Below the pieces are notes generated by a model. It ran no database searches. It was not told the DNA's origin and saw only the letters and a program-made list of their open reading frames with translations. From contig DATKAE010000096.1 in the NCBI GenBank assembly GCA_035498405.1, forward strand, positions 1 through 16,874: DNA of 16,874 nt. The letters are read 5' to 3'. The position numbers and the translations under genes are program-made. Origin of the DNA: DATBFU01 sp035498405. GTDB lineage: Bacteria > Acidobacteriota > Thermoanaerobaculia > UBA5066 > Gp7-AA6. Below are positions 1-7,144 of this stretch, piece by piece (within the stretch, counting starts at the first letter, position 1; every line of letters begins with the position of its first letter).

Positions 1-598
1 CCCCTTCTGGCCGGTCTCGCTCGCCAGGGCGACCGACGACCCGACCGACGACAACATCATCGTCCTCTCGGACGACGAGCCGGGGTTCGGGGACATCCAG
101 ATCGACGACTCCAAGCCCTTCGTCATGCACTTGGGCGGGGAGCACGGCCGCGGCTATCTCGGCGTGACCCTGGTCGAGATCACCCCGGCGCTTCGCGAGC
201 ACTTCGGCGTTGCCTCGGACGCCGGCGTGATGGTGGGAGGGGTGGAGGCCGACAGCCCGGCCGCGAAAGCGGGCATCCAGGTGGGCGACATCCTCACGGG
301 TATTGACGGAGAACGAATCGACTCCGTCTCGGACCTGTCCCGGGCCGTGCGGCGCAAGAAGGCCGGCGAGACCGTCACGCTCGACCTCTCCCGCGACCGC
401 GGCAAGAAGCAGCTCAAGGTCGCCGTCGCCGAACGGAAACCCAAGGAGATTCACCTGTCCGGTCTCGGGCCGAAGCTGCGCAAGTACGCCTGGGCGTTCT
501 CCGAGGACTCCGAGAAGAGCCTCGAACGGCTTCAGGAACGGCTCGACGAGATGGACAAGAAGTTGAAGGACCTCGAGAAGAAGATGCCGTCGAGGTGA
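1..598 (+). CDS. PDZ-domain protein, 3' part (5' end outside window)
   Basis: The reading frame is open from base 2 and ends at TGA 596-598, so the gene starts left of the window; the Met codon at 125 lies inside the protein and is not a credible start. From about base 143 it encodes a DegP/HtrA-type PDZ domain. It opens with the carboxylate-binding motif GYLGV, continues with GVMVGGVEADSPAAKAGIQ and GDILTGIDGE, and ends near KVAVAERK. The last 35 residues are charged heptads (SLERLQERLDEMDKKLKDLEKK), a probable short coiled coil. An acidic linker (DDPTDDN, SDDEPG) precedes the PDZ domain. No protease domain lies in the visible part, so whether it is an HtrA-like protease or a PDZ-only scaffold cannot be decided. 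It converges on the next gene with 16 bp between stop codons. Confidence 0.85.
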   Translation, partial: PFWPVSLARATDDPTDDNIIVLSDDEPGFGDIQIDDSKPFVMHLGGEHGRGYLGVTLVEITPALREHFGVASDAGVMVGGVEADSPAAKAGIQVGDILTGIDGERIDSVSDLSRAVRRKKAGETVTLDLSRDRGKKQLKVAVAERKPKEIHLSGLGPKLRKYAWAFSEDSEKSLERLQERLDEMDKKLKDLEKKMPSR

Positions 599-614
599 TT
601 TCCGGTTCTCTCGA

Positions 615-977
615 TCAAGAGTCCGGCCCGGCGGGGCTCGACCGAACGACCTCCGTGTCGATGGCGCGCGGCGGCGGGGACGGCGAGGCGGGACCCCTGC
701 GGCGCGTCACGAAGAAGGCGGCCGCCGTCCAGGTGGGCACGAGGTCGAGGCCCGGAACGATCTCGGCAATGAACGACGGGAGGAACGCCCAGTGCCACCC
801 GAGGAGTAGGGTCAGCGCGGCGGCCACCGCCAAATCGAGCGCGTCGTTCCACGGGGAGGCGGCGCCGGGGAGAAACAGCGGGAAGGCCACGATCTGTAGA
901 AAATCGGCCGAGATCGCGATGGCGCGCGCCAGCCGCACGCGCCCTGACGACGGCTCCGACCCCGTGACCGCGTCCAC
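615..977 (-). CDS. Small membrane protein of unknown function
   Basis: This 120-residue protein starts with GTG and has no strong ribosome binding site, so the start is uncertain. Two to three hydrophobic stretches can be seen: about residues 17-37 (ARAIAISADFLQIVAFPLF), 46-65 (ALDLAVAAALTLLLGWHWAF) and 70-90 (EIVPGLDLVPTWTAAAFFV). They suggest an inner-membrane protein with a basic, Pro-rich cytoplasmic tail. The motif GLDLVPTW followed by AAFF and a basic end is reminiscent of small conserved membrane proteins of unknown function. It lies 66 bp downstream of the alpha/beta hydrolase on the same strand and may be the last gene of the LysE-hydrolase operon. Hydrophobic residues match TM periodicity in this frame but not in the overlapping ones, which is the main reason for accepting it. 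I do not recognise a named family. Confidence 0.6.
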   Translation of the reverse strand: MDAVTGSEPSSGRVRLARAIAISADFLQIVAFPLFLPGAASPWNDALDLAVAAALTLLLGWHWAFLPSFIAEIVPGLDLVPTWTAAAFFVTRRRGPASPSPPPRAIDTEVVRSSPAGPDS

Positions 978-1043
978 ACGCGGAGCTTAGCAACTCGAAC
1001 CAGGCCGACTCACGCCCGCGGAGCCTCCAACGAGCCGGCCGCG

Positions 1044-1901
1044 TCACCGGCGCTCGAGGTTTCGCCGCAGGAATTCCACGGCCTCCCGCACGATCTCGAC
1101 CGAACGCGGGTCTCCCGGCTGGTTGTCGAAGCCGTGCTGCCCGCCCGGCTGATTGAAGAATGCCAGGGCGGCGTTGCGGGAGATCGCCTCGCCAACGAAC
1201 CGGTCGACACTGGGCAGCAGGTCCGGAATCCGATCCTGCCCCGCCCGCGCCACGAAGATCGGGGGAATCGGGCGGGAGTTCTGCGAGAGCGCCGCGGCCG
1301 GCGAGAACCATTCGATCTGCTCCGGCGAGAGGTACTTGCGGTGGACGGCCGAGCCGGTCAGATCCAGGTACGCGTAGAAAGCCGCCAGGCACTTCAGGTA
1401 GGGCTCGGGATTGCGGATCGCCATCGAGAGGAGCGGCCCGCCTGCCGAGTAAGCCGCCAGCGCGATCCGCTCGGGGTCGATGCCGAGGTCCGACGCGCCC
1501 CGGCGCACGAAGGCGATGGCATCAAGAGTGTCGGCCGAGGCCGTGACGAGGTTCGGGTCGGGGTACCCGAGCCGGTGGTTGAACGTCACGCCGGCCATTC
1601 CCGCGGCGGCGACCAGACGGCCCCAGGACTTGAAGATGCCCCATTCCTTCGGGCGCACGGGAATCTCGGGAGGCACGCCGCCGTGGATGAAGAGGACCGC
1701 GGGAAGGCCCTCGCCCGCCGCCGCCGTCTCCGGCCGGTAGACGTCCATCTTGAGCTCGAGCGCCCCGTCGGTCTTGTAGACGAGGTCCGAGCGCACCCGA
1801 ACGCGATCGACGCCGTCAACGGTGTAAACGACCGGACGGTTGACGAGCTCCCGAAGCGCCGCCCGATCCTCGACGCTCGGCAACGGCTCTTCCGGTTTCA
1901 T
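1044..1901 (-). CDS. Alpha/beta hydrolase (esterase/lipase-like)
   Basis: This 285-residue protein has the alpha/beta hydrolase fold in the esterase/dienelactone hydrolase-like group. The oxyanion-hole motif HGG is at 73-75. The nucleophile elbow is AYSAGG with Ser152, where the first Gly of the usual GxSxG is Ala. The likely acid is Asp223 (ARAGQDR) and the catalytic His is His256 (GGQHGFD). No signal peptide is seen, so it is probably cytoplasmic. I chose the ATG at 1901: an upstream Met at 1949 would overlap the exporter gene and add a basic, non-conserved tail. It starts 10 bp after the LysE gene and is probably cotranscribed. The substrate is unknown; carboxylesters or an acylated amino acid-like compound are possible, given the exporter next door, but that is inference. 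Confidence 0.87.
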   Translation of the reverse strand: MKPEEPLPSVEDRAALRELVNRPVVYTVDGVDRVRVRSDLVYKTDGALELKMDVYRPETAAAGEGLPAVLFIHGGVPPEIPVRPKEWGIFKSWGRLVAAAGMAGVTFNHRLGYPDPNLVTASADTLDAIAFVRRGASDLGIDPERIALAAYSAGGPLLSMAIRNPEPYLKCLAAFYAYLDLTGSAVHRKYLSPEQIEWFSPAAALSQNSRPIPPIFVARAGQDRIPDLLPSVDRFVGEAISRNAALAFFNQPGGQHGFDNQPGDPRSVEIVREAVEFLRRNLERR

Positions 1902-1911
1902 GGCCCCGACC

Positions 1912-2550
1912 CTATTTTGCTCTCGAGCCTGCGAACGCCGTCGCCACACCGAGCCCGACGTACACGCCGCCCGTCACGTAGCGCCGGGCGCGGGCCACCT
2001 GCGGCCGCGCGCCCAGCCACCCGGCTGCCGTTCCGGCGAGCAGGGCCCAGCCGCTATCGCTTGTCACACCCATGGCGGTGAAGAGAAGCCCGAGAAAGAG
2101 GATCTGGCCCGCCGCACCGCCCCGCGACGGATCGACGAACTGCGGCAGAAAAGCCAGGAAGAAGAGCGCCGTCTTCGGGTTCAGGATGTTGACCAGGATC
2201 GCCTGCGCGAAGACCTGCGAGAGCCGGGCCGCCTTCGGCCGCGACTCCGCGGCGTCGGCCCCTTCCCGATCGAGCAGCCGGCGCACGCCGAGAAACACCA
2301 GGTACGCCGCGCCCAGGTACTTGACGACCGAGAAAGCCAGAGCCGAAGAAGCGAGCAGCGCCGAAAGACCGATCGATGCCGCAGCCACGTGAACGAGGGT
2401 GCCGACTCCGACCCCCAGGGCCGAAACCAGACCCGCCCGACGCCCTTGATGGACGCTTCGCGTCACGATGTAGAGGACGGCGGGCCCGGGAGTCAGCAAC
2501 AGCGCCGTCGCCGCTGCCAAGAAGAGCCCGAGCCCCGGTGTTGCCTGCAT
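1912..2550 (-). CDS. LysE/RhtB family amino-acid exporter
   Basis: This 212-residue integral membrane protein matches the LysE/RhtB translocator family in length and motifs. TPGPAVLYI sits at residues 20-28, G-rich helix 2 follows (GVGVGTLVHVAAA), and the second-half signature NILNPKTALFFLAFLPQF spans 121-138. Five or six transmembrane helices are evident. Family members export amino acids such as Lys, homoserine or Thr, or related small molecules, by proton exchange; the substrate cannot be read from sequence. The start ATG at 2550 has a purine-rich GGGAGG upstream. It is the first gene of a leftward operon with the hydrolase and is divergent from the tRNA-binding protein gene with a 47-bp gap, so both promoters must share that short space. 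Confidence 0.93.
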   Translation of the reverse strand: MQATPGLGLFLAAATALLLTPGPAVLYIVTRSVHQGRRAGLVSALGVGVGTLVHVAAASIGLSALLASSALAFSVVKYLGAAYLVFLGVRRLLDREGADAAESRPKAARLSQVFAQAILVNILNPKTALFFLAFLPQFVDPSRGGAAGQILFLGLLFTAMGVTSDSGWALLAGTAAGWLGARPQVARARRYVTGGVYVGLGVATAFAGSRAK

Positions 2551-2597
2551 GAACTGCCTCCCCTCCCGGCCGCCCCGCGGCCGTCTATGCTTGCGCC

Positions 2598-2954
2598 ATG
2601 ATTGCCGTTGCGCCGATCAAACCCGCGATCTCCAAGGAACTGCTCGACCGGATCGACATTCGCGTCGGAACGATCCGCTCGGTCGAGGACGTACCTTCTT
2701 CCCGGAAGCTCTGCCGCCTGACGGTCAACTTCGGCGACCGGACACTCCGGATCCTGGCCGCCCTCCGCGGCGAGCGCGCCGATCCGCGCGTGCTCGAAGG
2801 CCGGCAGGCGCTCTTCGTCGTGAACCTCGAGCCCCGGCCGATGGCCGGCGAGACTTCGGAGGGCATGCTCTTCGACATCGGCTACGCCGACGGGATCACT
2901 CCCGTCCTCGCCGTGCCGGAGTCCCCGGTCGACGACGGCGCACGGGCCGGCTGA
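2598..2954 (+). CDS. tRNA-binding OB-fold domain protein (CsaA/MetG C-terminal-like)
   Basis: This 118-residue stand-alone tRNA-binding domain has the hallmarks of the Arc1p/EMAP-II/MetRS C-terminal/CsaA family. RIDIRVGTI is at 18-26, followed by VEDVPSSRKLCRLTVNFG, then GRQALFVVNLEPRPMAG (68-84) and the closing SEGMLF (87-92). Length fits CsaA, a homodimeric protein in Bacillus with chaperone-like and tRNA-binding activity, or free MetRS-type domains. A short extension after residue 95 ends in an acidic or Gly tail. The domain runs nearly the full protein, with no catalytic aminoacyl-tRNA synthetase part. A CsaA-like label is reasonable, but I give no symbol because free tRBD proteins of several subfamilies look alike. 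Confidence 0.85.
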   Translation: MIAVAPIKPAISKELLDRIDIRVGTIRSVEDVPSSRKLCRLTVNFGDRTLRILAALRGERADPRVLEGRQALFVVNLEPRPMAGETSEGMLFDIGYADGITPVLAVPESPVDDGARAG

Positions 2955-2979
2955 CCCGCGCACCGCCGCCCGGGCCGGC

Positions 2980-4053
2980 TCAGTTGATGTCTTTGCCCGC
3001 TTCGAGCTTGTCCGTCAAACCCTGCAGGTACTTCTTCTGGGTCTCGGGCGCCAACGACTGCGCCTTTTTCAGGTTCACCGCGGCGTTCTTGTAGTCTCCC
3101 ATCGCCGACTGTCCCCGCGCGAGCCCCACGTACACGAACCACACGGTCGGATTCTTCTGCGCGTTCGACTGGAAGATCTTCACCGCCTCCGCCGTCTTCT
3201 TCTCACCCAGCAGCTGCCGCCCGTAGTTGTGCAGCTGCAACGGCGTCGCCTTCGCCAGCGCCTGCTTCATCGCCGCGTCGGCCTCGGCCGGCTTTCCCGT
3301 GGCCGCGAGCAGCTTCGACTTGGTCTGCAGATTTTCGAAGCGCTCCTCGTTCTGAATGGACGTGTCGATCCACTTCAAGGCCTCTTCGTAGTTGGTCTTG
3401 TGGTCGAGACAGAAGATCGCGGCGTCGTTGTAGCCCGCCCAGGTGAACCCCGGCACCGAACGAAGCTGGTTTCGGATGTTCGCCAGGGTGATGTCGACCG
3501 CATTGAGAGAGACCTTGAACGGCACGGCGAGCTTGTCCCATCGCAGGGTCACCACCGCCGAATCCGGCTTCAGGTCGTCGAAGTCGTAGGTCAGCGCGTC
3601 GTGCATCTCGGTCGCCACCGGCTGCACGGTCACCCGCAGCGCATCCTCCTTCTCGTCATAGGAAAAGCTTCCCCAGGAGGTGAAGTTCTTCGAGAAGATG
3701 ACGGTCCAGGTCTTCTCCGTCGGCAGCATGTGCAGGCCGTACCGGCCCTTCGGAAGCGGCTGTCCCTCGACGAGGACGGAATCGGTGAAGGTGATGACCG
3801 TGTTCTCGTTGGCGCCCGCGCGCCAGACCTGGCCGTAGGGGACGACGTTGCCCCAGATCGTCCGGCCCTTGACCAAGGGACGGTGGTAGTCGATCGTGAT
3901 GTCGGTGAGCCCCAGCCGCTGCGTCACGGAGGCTCGCTGGCTCACCCGAGAAGACTCGATCGTGTAGAAGTCGGTCTGCGCTCTGGCCGAGGCGGCCAGC
4001 GCCGCGACGGCCAGAAACCCCAGGGTGAGGGTGCGAAGTCTGCGGGTCGTCAT
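2980..4053 (-). CDS. Exported DUF2911 domain protein with C-terminal TPR repeats
   Basis: This is a 357-residue protein. Residues 1-25 form a signal peptide (MTTRRLRTLTLGFLAVAALAAS then ARAQ), predicting export to the periplasm. Residues 31-180 match the DUF2911 domain: DYHRPLVKGRTIWG, VPYGQVWRAGANENT, LPKGRYGLHMLP, and WTVIFSKNFTSWGSFSYDEKEDALRV (split here across residues 116-141). Residues 205-340 are helical TPR-like repeats (YNDAAIFCLDHKTNYEEALKWID, DYKNAAVNLKKAQSLAP). The start ATG at 4053 is supported by GAGGAG at 4061-4066, 7 nt away. DUF2911 has no known biochemical role. It lies downstream of an exported NTF2-like gene on the same strand with a 182-bp gap, so a promoter of its own is likely. 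The 182-bp gap contains a small dyad (TCGTTC, two bases, GAACGA) at 4123-4136 of unknown meaning. Confidence 0.92.
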   Translation of the reverse strand: MTTRRLRTLTLGFLAVAALAASARAQTDFYTIESSRVSQRASVTQRLGLTDITIDYHRPLVKGRTIWGNVVPYGQVWRAGANENTVITFTDSVLVEGQPLPKGRYGLHMLPTEKTWTVIFSKNFTSWGSFSYDEKEDALRVTVQPVATEMHDALTYDFDDLKPDSAVVTLRWDKLAVPFKVSLNAVDITLANIRNQLRSVPGFTWAGYNDAAIFCLDHKTNYEEALKWIDTSIQNEERFENLQTKSKLLAATGKPAEADAAMKQALAKATPLQLHNYGRQLLGEKKTAEAVKIFQSNAQKNPTVWFVYVGLARGQSAMGDYKNAAVNLKKAQSLAPETQKKYLQGLTDKLEAGKDIN

Positions 4054-4235
4054 GCCTCTACTCCTCAAGCGGCGGCCGGTTCGATGACCGGCGGCCGGCA
4101 AAAACGTTCGGGGGCACTCTCATCGTTCGGGAACGAGTTCCTCTCGAGCAGATACGGGATCTCGCGGCGAGGGTTTAACCCCGGTACGAACGCCAGGTTC
4201 GCCGGGACGAACCACCCGGGTTCCCAAGCCAGGGT

Positions 4236-4796
4236 CTAGGGCAAGTACTCCTTCGGGATCGGGTTGTCCGGCCGCTCGTCGTCCCAGATGGCATTGGCGA
4301 TCCACCAGCGCTTGCCGTCCCAGAAGAGCTCGATCGAGTTGATGCCGCGCCCGAGGAGCGGCCCCCCGAGCTTCTGCCGTGTCTCGTAAGTCGACCAGAC
4401 GTGCGCGACGTTGCCGAATCGCTCGGTCACGCGGTGGATCTCCCGCTCATCGAAGCCCTCCTTGACCATGGAGGGGTTCTCCCGATCCACGAATTGCTGG
4501 TGGCTCATGATGCTCGCCACCGGCTCGCCCGCCTTGTTCACGCTCATCGCCACGAAGCGCAGGTCCGGGATGTAGAGGGTTCGGTCCCGCGACCACTGCC
4601 TCGGCTGTCCGGGCGGACCGGTGATGACCTCGTAGTACGCCTTGATCATGCCGTCGATCGAGGCGACGTCTTGCGGCGCCGGTGAAATGGCGGGAACCGG
4701 AAGAGGCGACGGCTGCCGGGACGCCTGCGCCGCCAACACAACCGCAGCCGAAGCCAGCAAGCCGGCTGCCCACCCCACGCGATTCGGTCGCATCAT
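4236..4796 (-). CDS. Exported NTF2-like (SnoaL/DUF4440-type) protein
   Basis: This is a 186-residue protein with a signal peptide at about residues 1-26 (RPNRVGWAAGLLASAAVVLA). The mature part is a cone-shaped NTF2-like fold: IDGMIKAYYEVITG, DRTLYIPDLRF, VAMSVNKAGEP, VAHVWSTYETRQ, and the closing strand INSIELFWDGKRWWIANAIWDDE (split at residues 150-172). This aromatic W-x-IANAIWDDE end is typical of nuclear transport factor 2/SnoaL-like families, which bind or act on diverse small molecules or are structural. Tandem Met codons at 4796 and 4793 make the exact start ambiguous by one residue. It is 105 bp downstream of a Tat-signal DJ-1-like gene on the same strand. Specific function cannot be assigned. 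Confidence 0.85.
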   Translation of the reverse strand: MMRPNRVGWAAGLLASAAVVLAAQASRQPSPLPVPAISPAPQDVASIDGMIKAYYEVITGPPGQPRQWSRDRTLYIPDLRFVAMSVNKAGEPVASIMSHQQFVDRENPSMVKEGFDEREIHRVTERFGNVAHVWSTYETRQKLGGPLLGRGINSIELFWDGKRWWIANAIWDDERPDNPIPKEYLP

Positions 4797-4901
4797 CGGA
4801 AAGTCCCCCCCGGGCTATTCTCTGATGACTGCGGGGCGCCGGCAGCGGTGGCGCAGGAGGACCGACTCGATCGAAAAGCTAGCGAAAGAGGCCGGCTCGG
4901 T

Positions 4902-5636
4902 CTAGACGATCCACCCCTTGCTCTGGTACTCCATGTAAATCGCCGTCCTCTCGGCCGCCCCTCGCCCGAAGTAGCGCTCGACCACGCGCAGGGCGAGGTC
5001 GATGCCGGACGTCAGCCCGCCGGCCGTCGCCAGATGCGGTCCCGACTCGACGAAGCGCAGACCGCGCCGCACGTCGATGTCCGGGAATTCCTTGGCCAGG
5101 TTGTCGAGGAAGTCGTGGTGGGTCGTCGCCGGTTTGCCCGACAGGAGGCCGGCGCGGGCGAGCTGAAAGGCGCCGGTGCAGACCGACATCGTGACGTCGG
5201 CCTTCTGGCTCGCCTTTCGAAGCCAGGCGTGCAGCGCCTTGCCGCCGCGCTGCGCCGGCACGACGATCACCCTCGGCTGCGGCGCCGTGTCGAAGGCGTG
5301 GTCCGGGACGATCCGGAGCCCGGCGCTGCCCGTGACCGGCCGCGTCGACTCGGAGACGGTGAACAGACGGAAGGGCATTTGATTGTCCATGTCGCCGCCG
5401 CGCTCCGGGAGCATCACGTCCTGAAAGACCTCCCACGGCCCGGCAAAATCGATCACGGTGACGCCCTCGGAAATCGCAAAGGCGACCGGAATCTCAAAAT
5501 TGACCGGAGGCGTCAGCCTGCCCCCGTTCTCGGAAGAATCGGCCGCGGACTTCGGAGCCGCCGCTCCTCCGACGGCGCCCGCCGCCGCCATCAACCCCAG
5601 GCTCGCCCCGCCCATCAGGAAATCTCTCCGCTTCAT
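4902..5636 (-). CDS. Exported DJ-1/PfpI family protein (GlxA/isonitrile hydratase-like)
   Basis: This 244-residue protein has a twin-arginine signal at its start (KRRDFLMGG, then a Gly/Ala-rich hydrophobic core to about residue 27). It should therefore be folded in the cytoplasm and exported by Tat. The rest is a class I glutamine-amidotransferase-like DJ-1/PfpI domain: VTVIDFAGPWEVFQDV (59-74), the nucleophile elbow SVCTGAFQLA with Cys153, the ATTHHDF segment (170-176), and AGGLTSGIDLALRVVERYFG at about 205-224. This is the domain arrangement of the AraC-associated GATase1 group, but the AraC DNA-binding domain is absent. Related enzymes are isonitrile hydratases and glyoxalase- or chaperone-like proteins; the substrate is unknown. 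A GGGAGGG lies upstream of the ATG. It is the first gene of the leftward set 2980-5636 and is divergent from the thioesterase gene. Confidence 0.9.
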   Translation of the reverse strand: MKRRDFLMGGASLGLMAAAGAVGGAAAPKSAADSSENGGRLTPPVNFEIPVAFAISEGVTVIDFAGPWEVFQDVMLPERGGDMDNQMPFRLFTVSESTRPVTGSAGLRIVPDHAFDTAPQPRVIVVPAQRGGKALHAWLRKASQKADVTMSVCTGAFQLARAGLLSGKPATTHHDFLDNLAKEFPDIDVRRGLRFVESGPHLATAGGLTSGIDLALRVVERYFGRGAAERTAIYMEYQSKGWIV

Positions 5637-5652
5637 CGCGCCCTCCCCCAGG

Positions 5653-5693
5653 CATCCGACACATGGAGACGCTACGCCGGCTCCTGTCGGATG
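5653..5693. promoter_or_regulatory. Perfect 9-bp inverted repeat upstream of DJ-1 gene
   Basis: CATCCGACA at 5653-5661 and TGTCGGATG at 5685-5693 are perfect reverse complements separated by 23 bp. The centre-to-centre distance is 32 bp, close to three helical turns. The repeat lies 17 bp upstream of the DJ-1-like start codon at 5636, inside the 203-bp divergent intergenic region with the thioesterase gene. A regulator binding on one face of the helix is plausible. No regulator gene is adjacent, and a chance 9-bp match cannot be excluded. Confidence 0.35.
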
Positions 5694-5839
5694 TCAACAG
5701 GAAGGGGATTGGTCCCCCGGCATCGTCGTCTTCCGGACGCCTCTCGATCCGCGCTCGAATTCCGGACGACTTCCGGGCCCATGCCTCGGGCGTGTCGGCG
5801 GCGCCTCGAATCCGTGTAGAGTCCTCACCGAGGGCGGCA

Positions 5840-6313
5840 ATGCGATTCGAAGAGCCCCGCTTCCAGCCTGCCGATGCCGACTTCGCCGATCGCGTGCTCG
5901 GAAGCTTCGCGCGGCAGGGGCTCATGCAGACCCTCGGCGCCCATCTGGAGGACGTCCGGCCGGGTTTCTGCGAGATTCGCCTGCCCTACCGGGACGGGCT
6001 CTCGCAGCAGCACGGCTTCTTCCACGCCGGGGCCACCGCCGCGATCGCCGACAGCGCCGGGGGTTACGCCGCGTTCAGCCTGATGGGGGCCGACGACTCG
6101 GTCCTCTCGGTGGAATACAAGATCAATCTGCTCTCGCCCGCCAGGGGCGACCTGCTGATCGCGCGGGGCCGAGTCGTCCGCGCCGGCAAGACGCTGAGCG
6201 TCTGCCATACGGACGTCTTCGTCCGCCGCGAAGGGAACGAGACTCTCTGCGCGACGATGCAGCAGACAGTCATGCGGTTGCGCGACCGCGCGGATCTCCC
6301 AACGCCGGGATGA
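5840..6313 (+). CDS. PaaI-type hotdog thioesterase
   Basis: This 157-residue hotdog-fold protein resembles PaaI/YigI acyl-CoA thioesterases. The central motif QHGFFHAGATAAIADSAGG spans 57-75 and includes the catalytic-helix Asp71 (in ADSAGG) and the HGFFHAG turn. SVEYKINLLSPARGD follows at 90-104 and LSVCHTDVFV at about 119-128. The start ATG at 5840 begins at MRFEEPRF; an upstream open stretch from 5663 is poorly conserved-looking, rich in Ser and Arg, and is rejected. It probably hydrolyses acyl- or aryl-CoA thioesters in the cytoplasm; chain length is not readable. Its TGA (6311-6313) overlaps an ATG at 6310 of the next frame. The following gene more likely starts at the GTG at 6349, so the two genes form a short rightward operon. 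Confidence 0.9.
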   Translation: MRFEEPRFQPADADFADRVLGSFARQGLMQTLGAHLEDVRPGFCEIRLPYRDGLSQQHGFFHAGATAAIADSAGGYAAFSLMGADDSVLSVEYKINLLSPARGDLLIARGRVVRAGKTLSVCHTDVFVRREGNETLCATMQQTVMRLRDRADLPTPG

Positions 6314-6338
6314 ACTCGATGCCGTCGCGACGGAGGGG

Positions 6339-6343
6339 GGAGG
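6339..6343 (+). promoter_or_regulatory. Ribosome binding site deciding GTG start at 6349
   Basis: GGAGG at 6339-6343 inside a long purine run lies 5 nt upstream of GTG 6349. That start gives a clean signal peptide (MRISRAFRLALSITAALALL). ATG codons at 6310 and 6319 in the same frame would add Arg-rich residues with no Shine-Dalgarno sequence of their own. Confidence 0.6.
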
Positions 6344-6348
6344 AAAAC

Positions 6349-6855
6349 GTGAGGATTTCGAGAGCATTTCGACTGGCACTTTCCATCACGGCGGCGCTCG
6401 CGCTCCTCCTCAGCCGGGCCGCCTCCGCGGAATCCCGCGCCCTCTCCTCTTCGGACGAAGCGAAAATCCAGGCGGTGCTCGAGTCGTACCGGCAGGCCTG
6501 GCTCGCCGGCGACGCCGAAGGCGTGCTGCGGCTCTTCACCCGCGAGGCGGTCCTCCTGCCCCATCACGGCGTCGAGCCGGTGGTCGGCATCGAGGCGGTG
6601 CGAGCCTTCTGGTTTCCGCCGGGTCCTCCCGTCACGGTGACTGAGCTGACACAGATCGTCGATCAAATCGGAGGCTCGTGCGACCTCGCCTACGTGCGCG
6701 GCCACTCCCGCGTTACATGGATCACGGGAAAGGGAATCGACGCGAAGACGTCCTCCAACGCCGGAACCAATCTGACGCTCCTTCGGCGGGAAACCGACGG
6801 CTCCTGGCGCATCACGCACCAGATGTGGGACGACCCGCTGCCTCGGACGAACTGA
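6349..6855 (+). CDS. Exported SgcJ/DUF4440-type NTF2-like protein
   Basis: This 168-residue protein, read from GTG 6349, has a signal peptide at residues 1-27 (hydrophobic core LALSITAALALLLS, cleavage near AASA). The mature part is a DUF4440/SgcJ-like NTF2 fold: EAKIQAVLESYRQAWLAGDAEGV (37-59), LFTREAVLLPHHG, VVGIEAVRAFW, DLAYVRGHSRVTW, NLTLLRRETDGSWRITHQMW (141-160). The helix-one pattern YRQAWLAGD and the final GSWRITHQMW strand are typical of this family. Functions are diverse and usually unknown. It follows the thioesterase on the same strand. It is the second exported NTF2-like gene in the window; the two share fold but little sequence, so a recent duplication is not indicated. Confidence 0.85.
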   Translation: MRISRAFRLALSITAALALLLSRAASAESRALSSSDEAKIQAVLESYRQAWLAGDAEGVLRLFTREAVLLPHHGVEPVVGIEAVRAFWFPPGPPVTVTELTQIVDQIGGSCDLAYVRGHSRVTWITGKGIDAKTSSNAGTNLTLLRRETDGSWRITHQMWDDPLPRTN

Positions 6856-6874
6856 CGCGGTGGGCGCCGGCGTC

Positions 6875-7144
6875 AGCAGGCTGCTGAAAAACGGTGTGGG
6901 ATGGCGTTACGAGCGCCGCGGGGTCAGATGCAAGGAAGCGCGACGACGGCGATGCCGGAGCATCGTCGAGGAGCGATGACGAGTCCTTCGGCTCCGGCGG
7001 TCGCGGACGACCGGCAGCCGAGAGTTTCTGGCACCGAAGGCTCCGGATTCCGACTTGAAAACTCTCGGCCGCCGTTCGCGAAGCGAATGCCCGCGGCCGA
7101 CAGCCCCGGACGCGACGCCCGCATCCATTTTTCAGCAGCCTGCT
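6875..7144. mobile_element. MITE-like element with perfect 17-bp terminal inverted repeats
   Basis: AGCAGGCTGCTGAAAAA at 6875-6891 and its exact reverse complement at 7128-7144 bound a 270-bp segment with no convincing gene. Each end is itself a near-palindrome (AGCAG, one base, CTGCT) followed by an A run. Inside are a hairpin at 6950-6965 (CGATGC, CGGA, GCATCG) and a larger inverted repeat at 7013-7073. I recall similar AGGCTGCTGAAAAA termini in other GC-rich environmental genomes, which suggests a dispersed miniature element moved by a transposase in trans. No target-site duplication is obvious (flanks GGCGTC and AGATCG). The element sits between two convergent gene ends. Its right end supplies two of the three bases of the stop codon of the leftward gene. 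Confidence 0.6.
7013..7073. repeat. Imperfect inverted repeat inside the MITE-like element
   Basis: GGCAGCCGAGAGTTT at 7013-7027 pairs with AAACTCTCGGCCGCC at 7059-7073 with one mismatch, leaving a 31-nt loop. Pairing extends imperfectly a few bases outward. The stem would make a stable structure in either DNA or RNA strand and is typical of structured non-autonomous elements. Confidence 0.6.

Noticed and set aside
4123..4136. Small dyad TCGTTC-GG-GAACGA upstream of the DUF2911 gene
   Set aside because: Short, and over 60 bp from the start codon; a chance palindrome in GC-rich DNA is equally likely, so I list no operator.
6875..7144. Inverted repeat ends as rho-independent terminators for the two convergent genes
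   Set aside because: In the direction of both transcripts the short stem is followed by an A run, not a T run.
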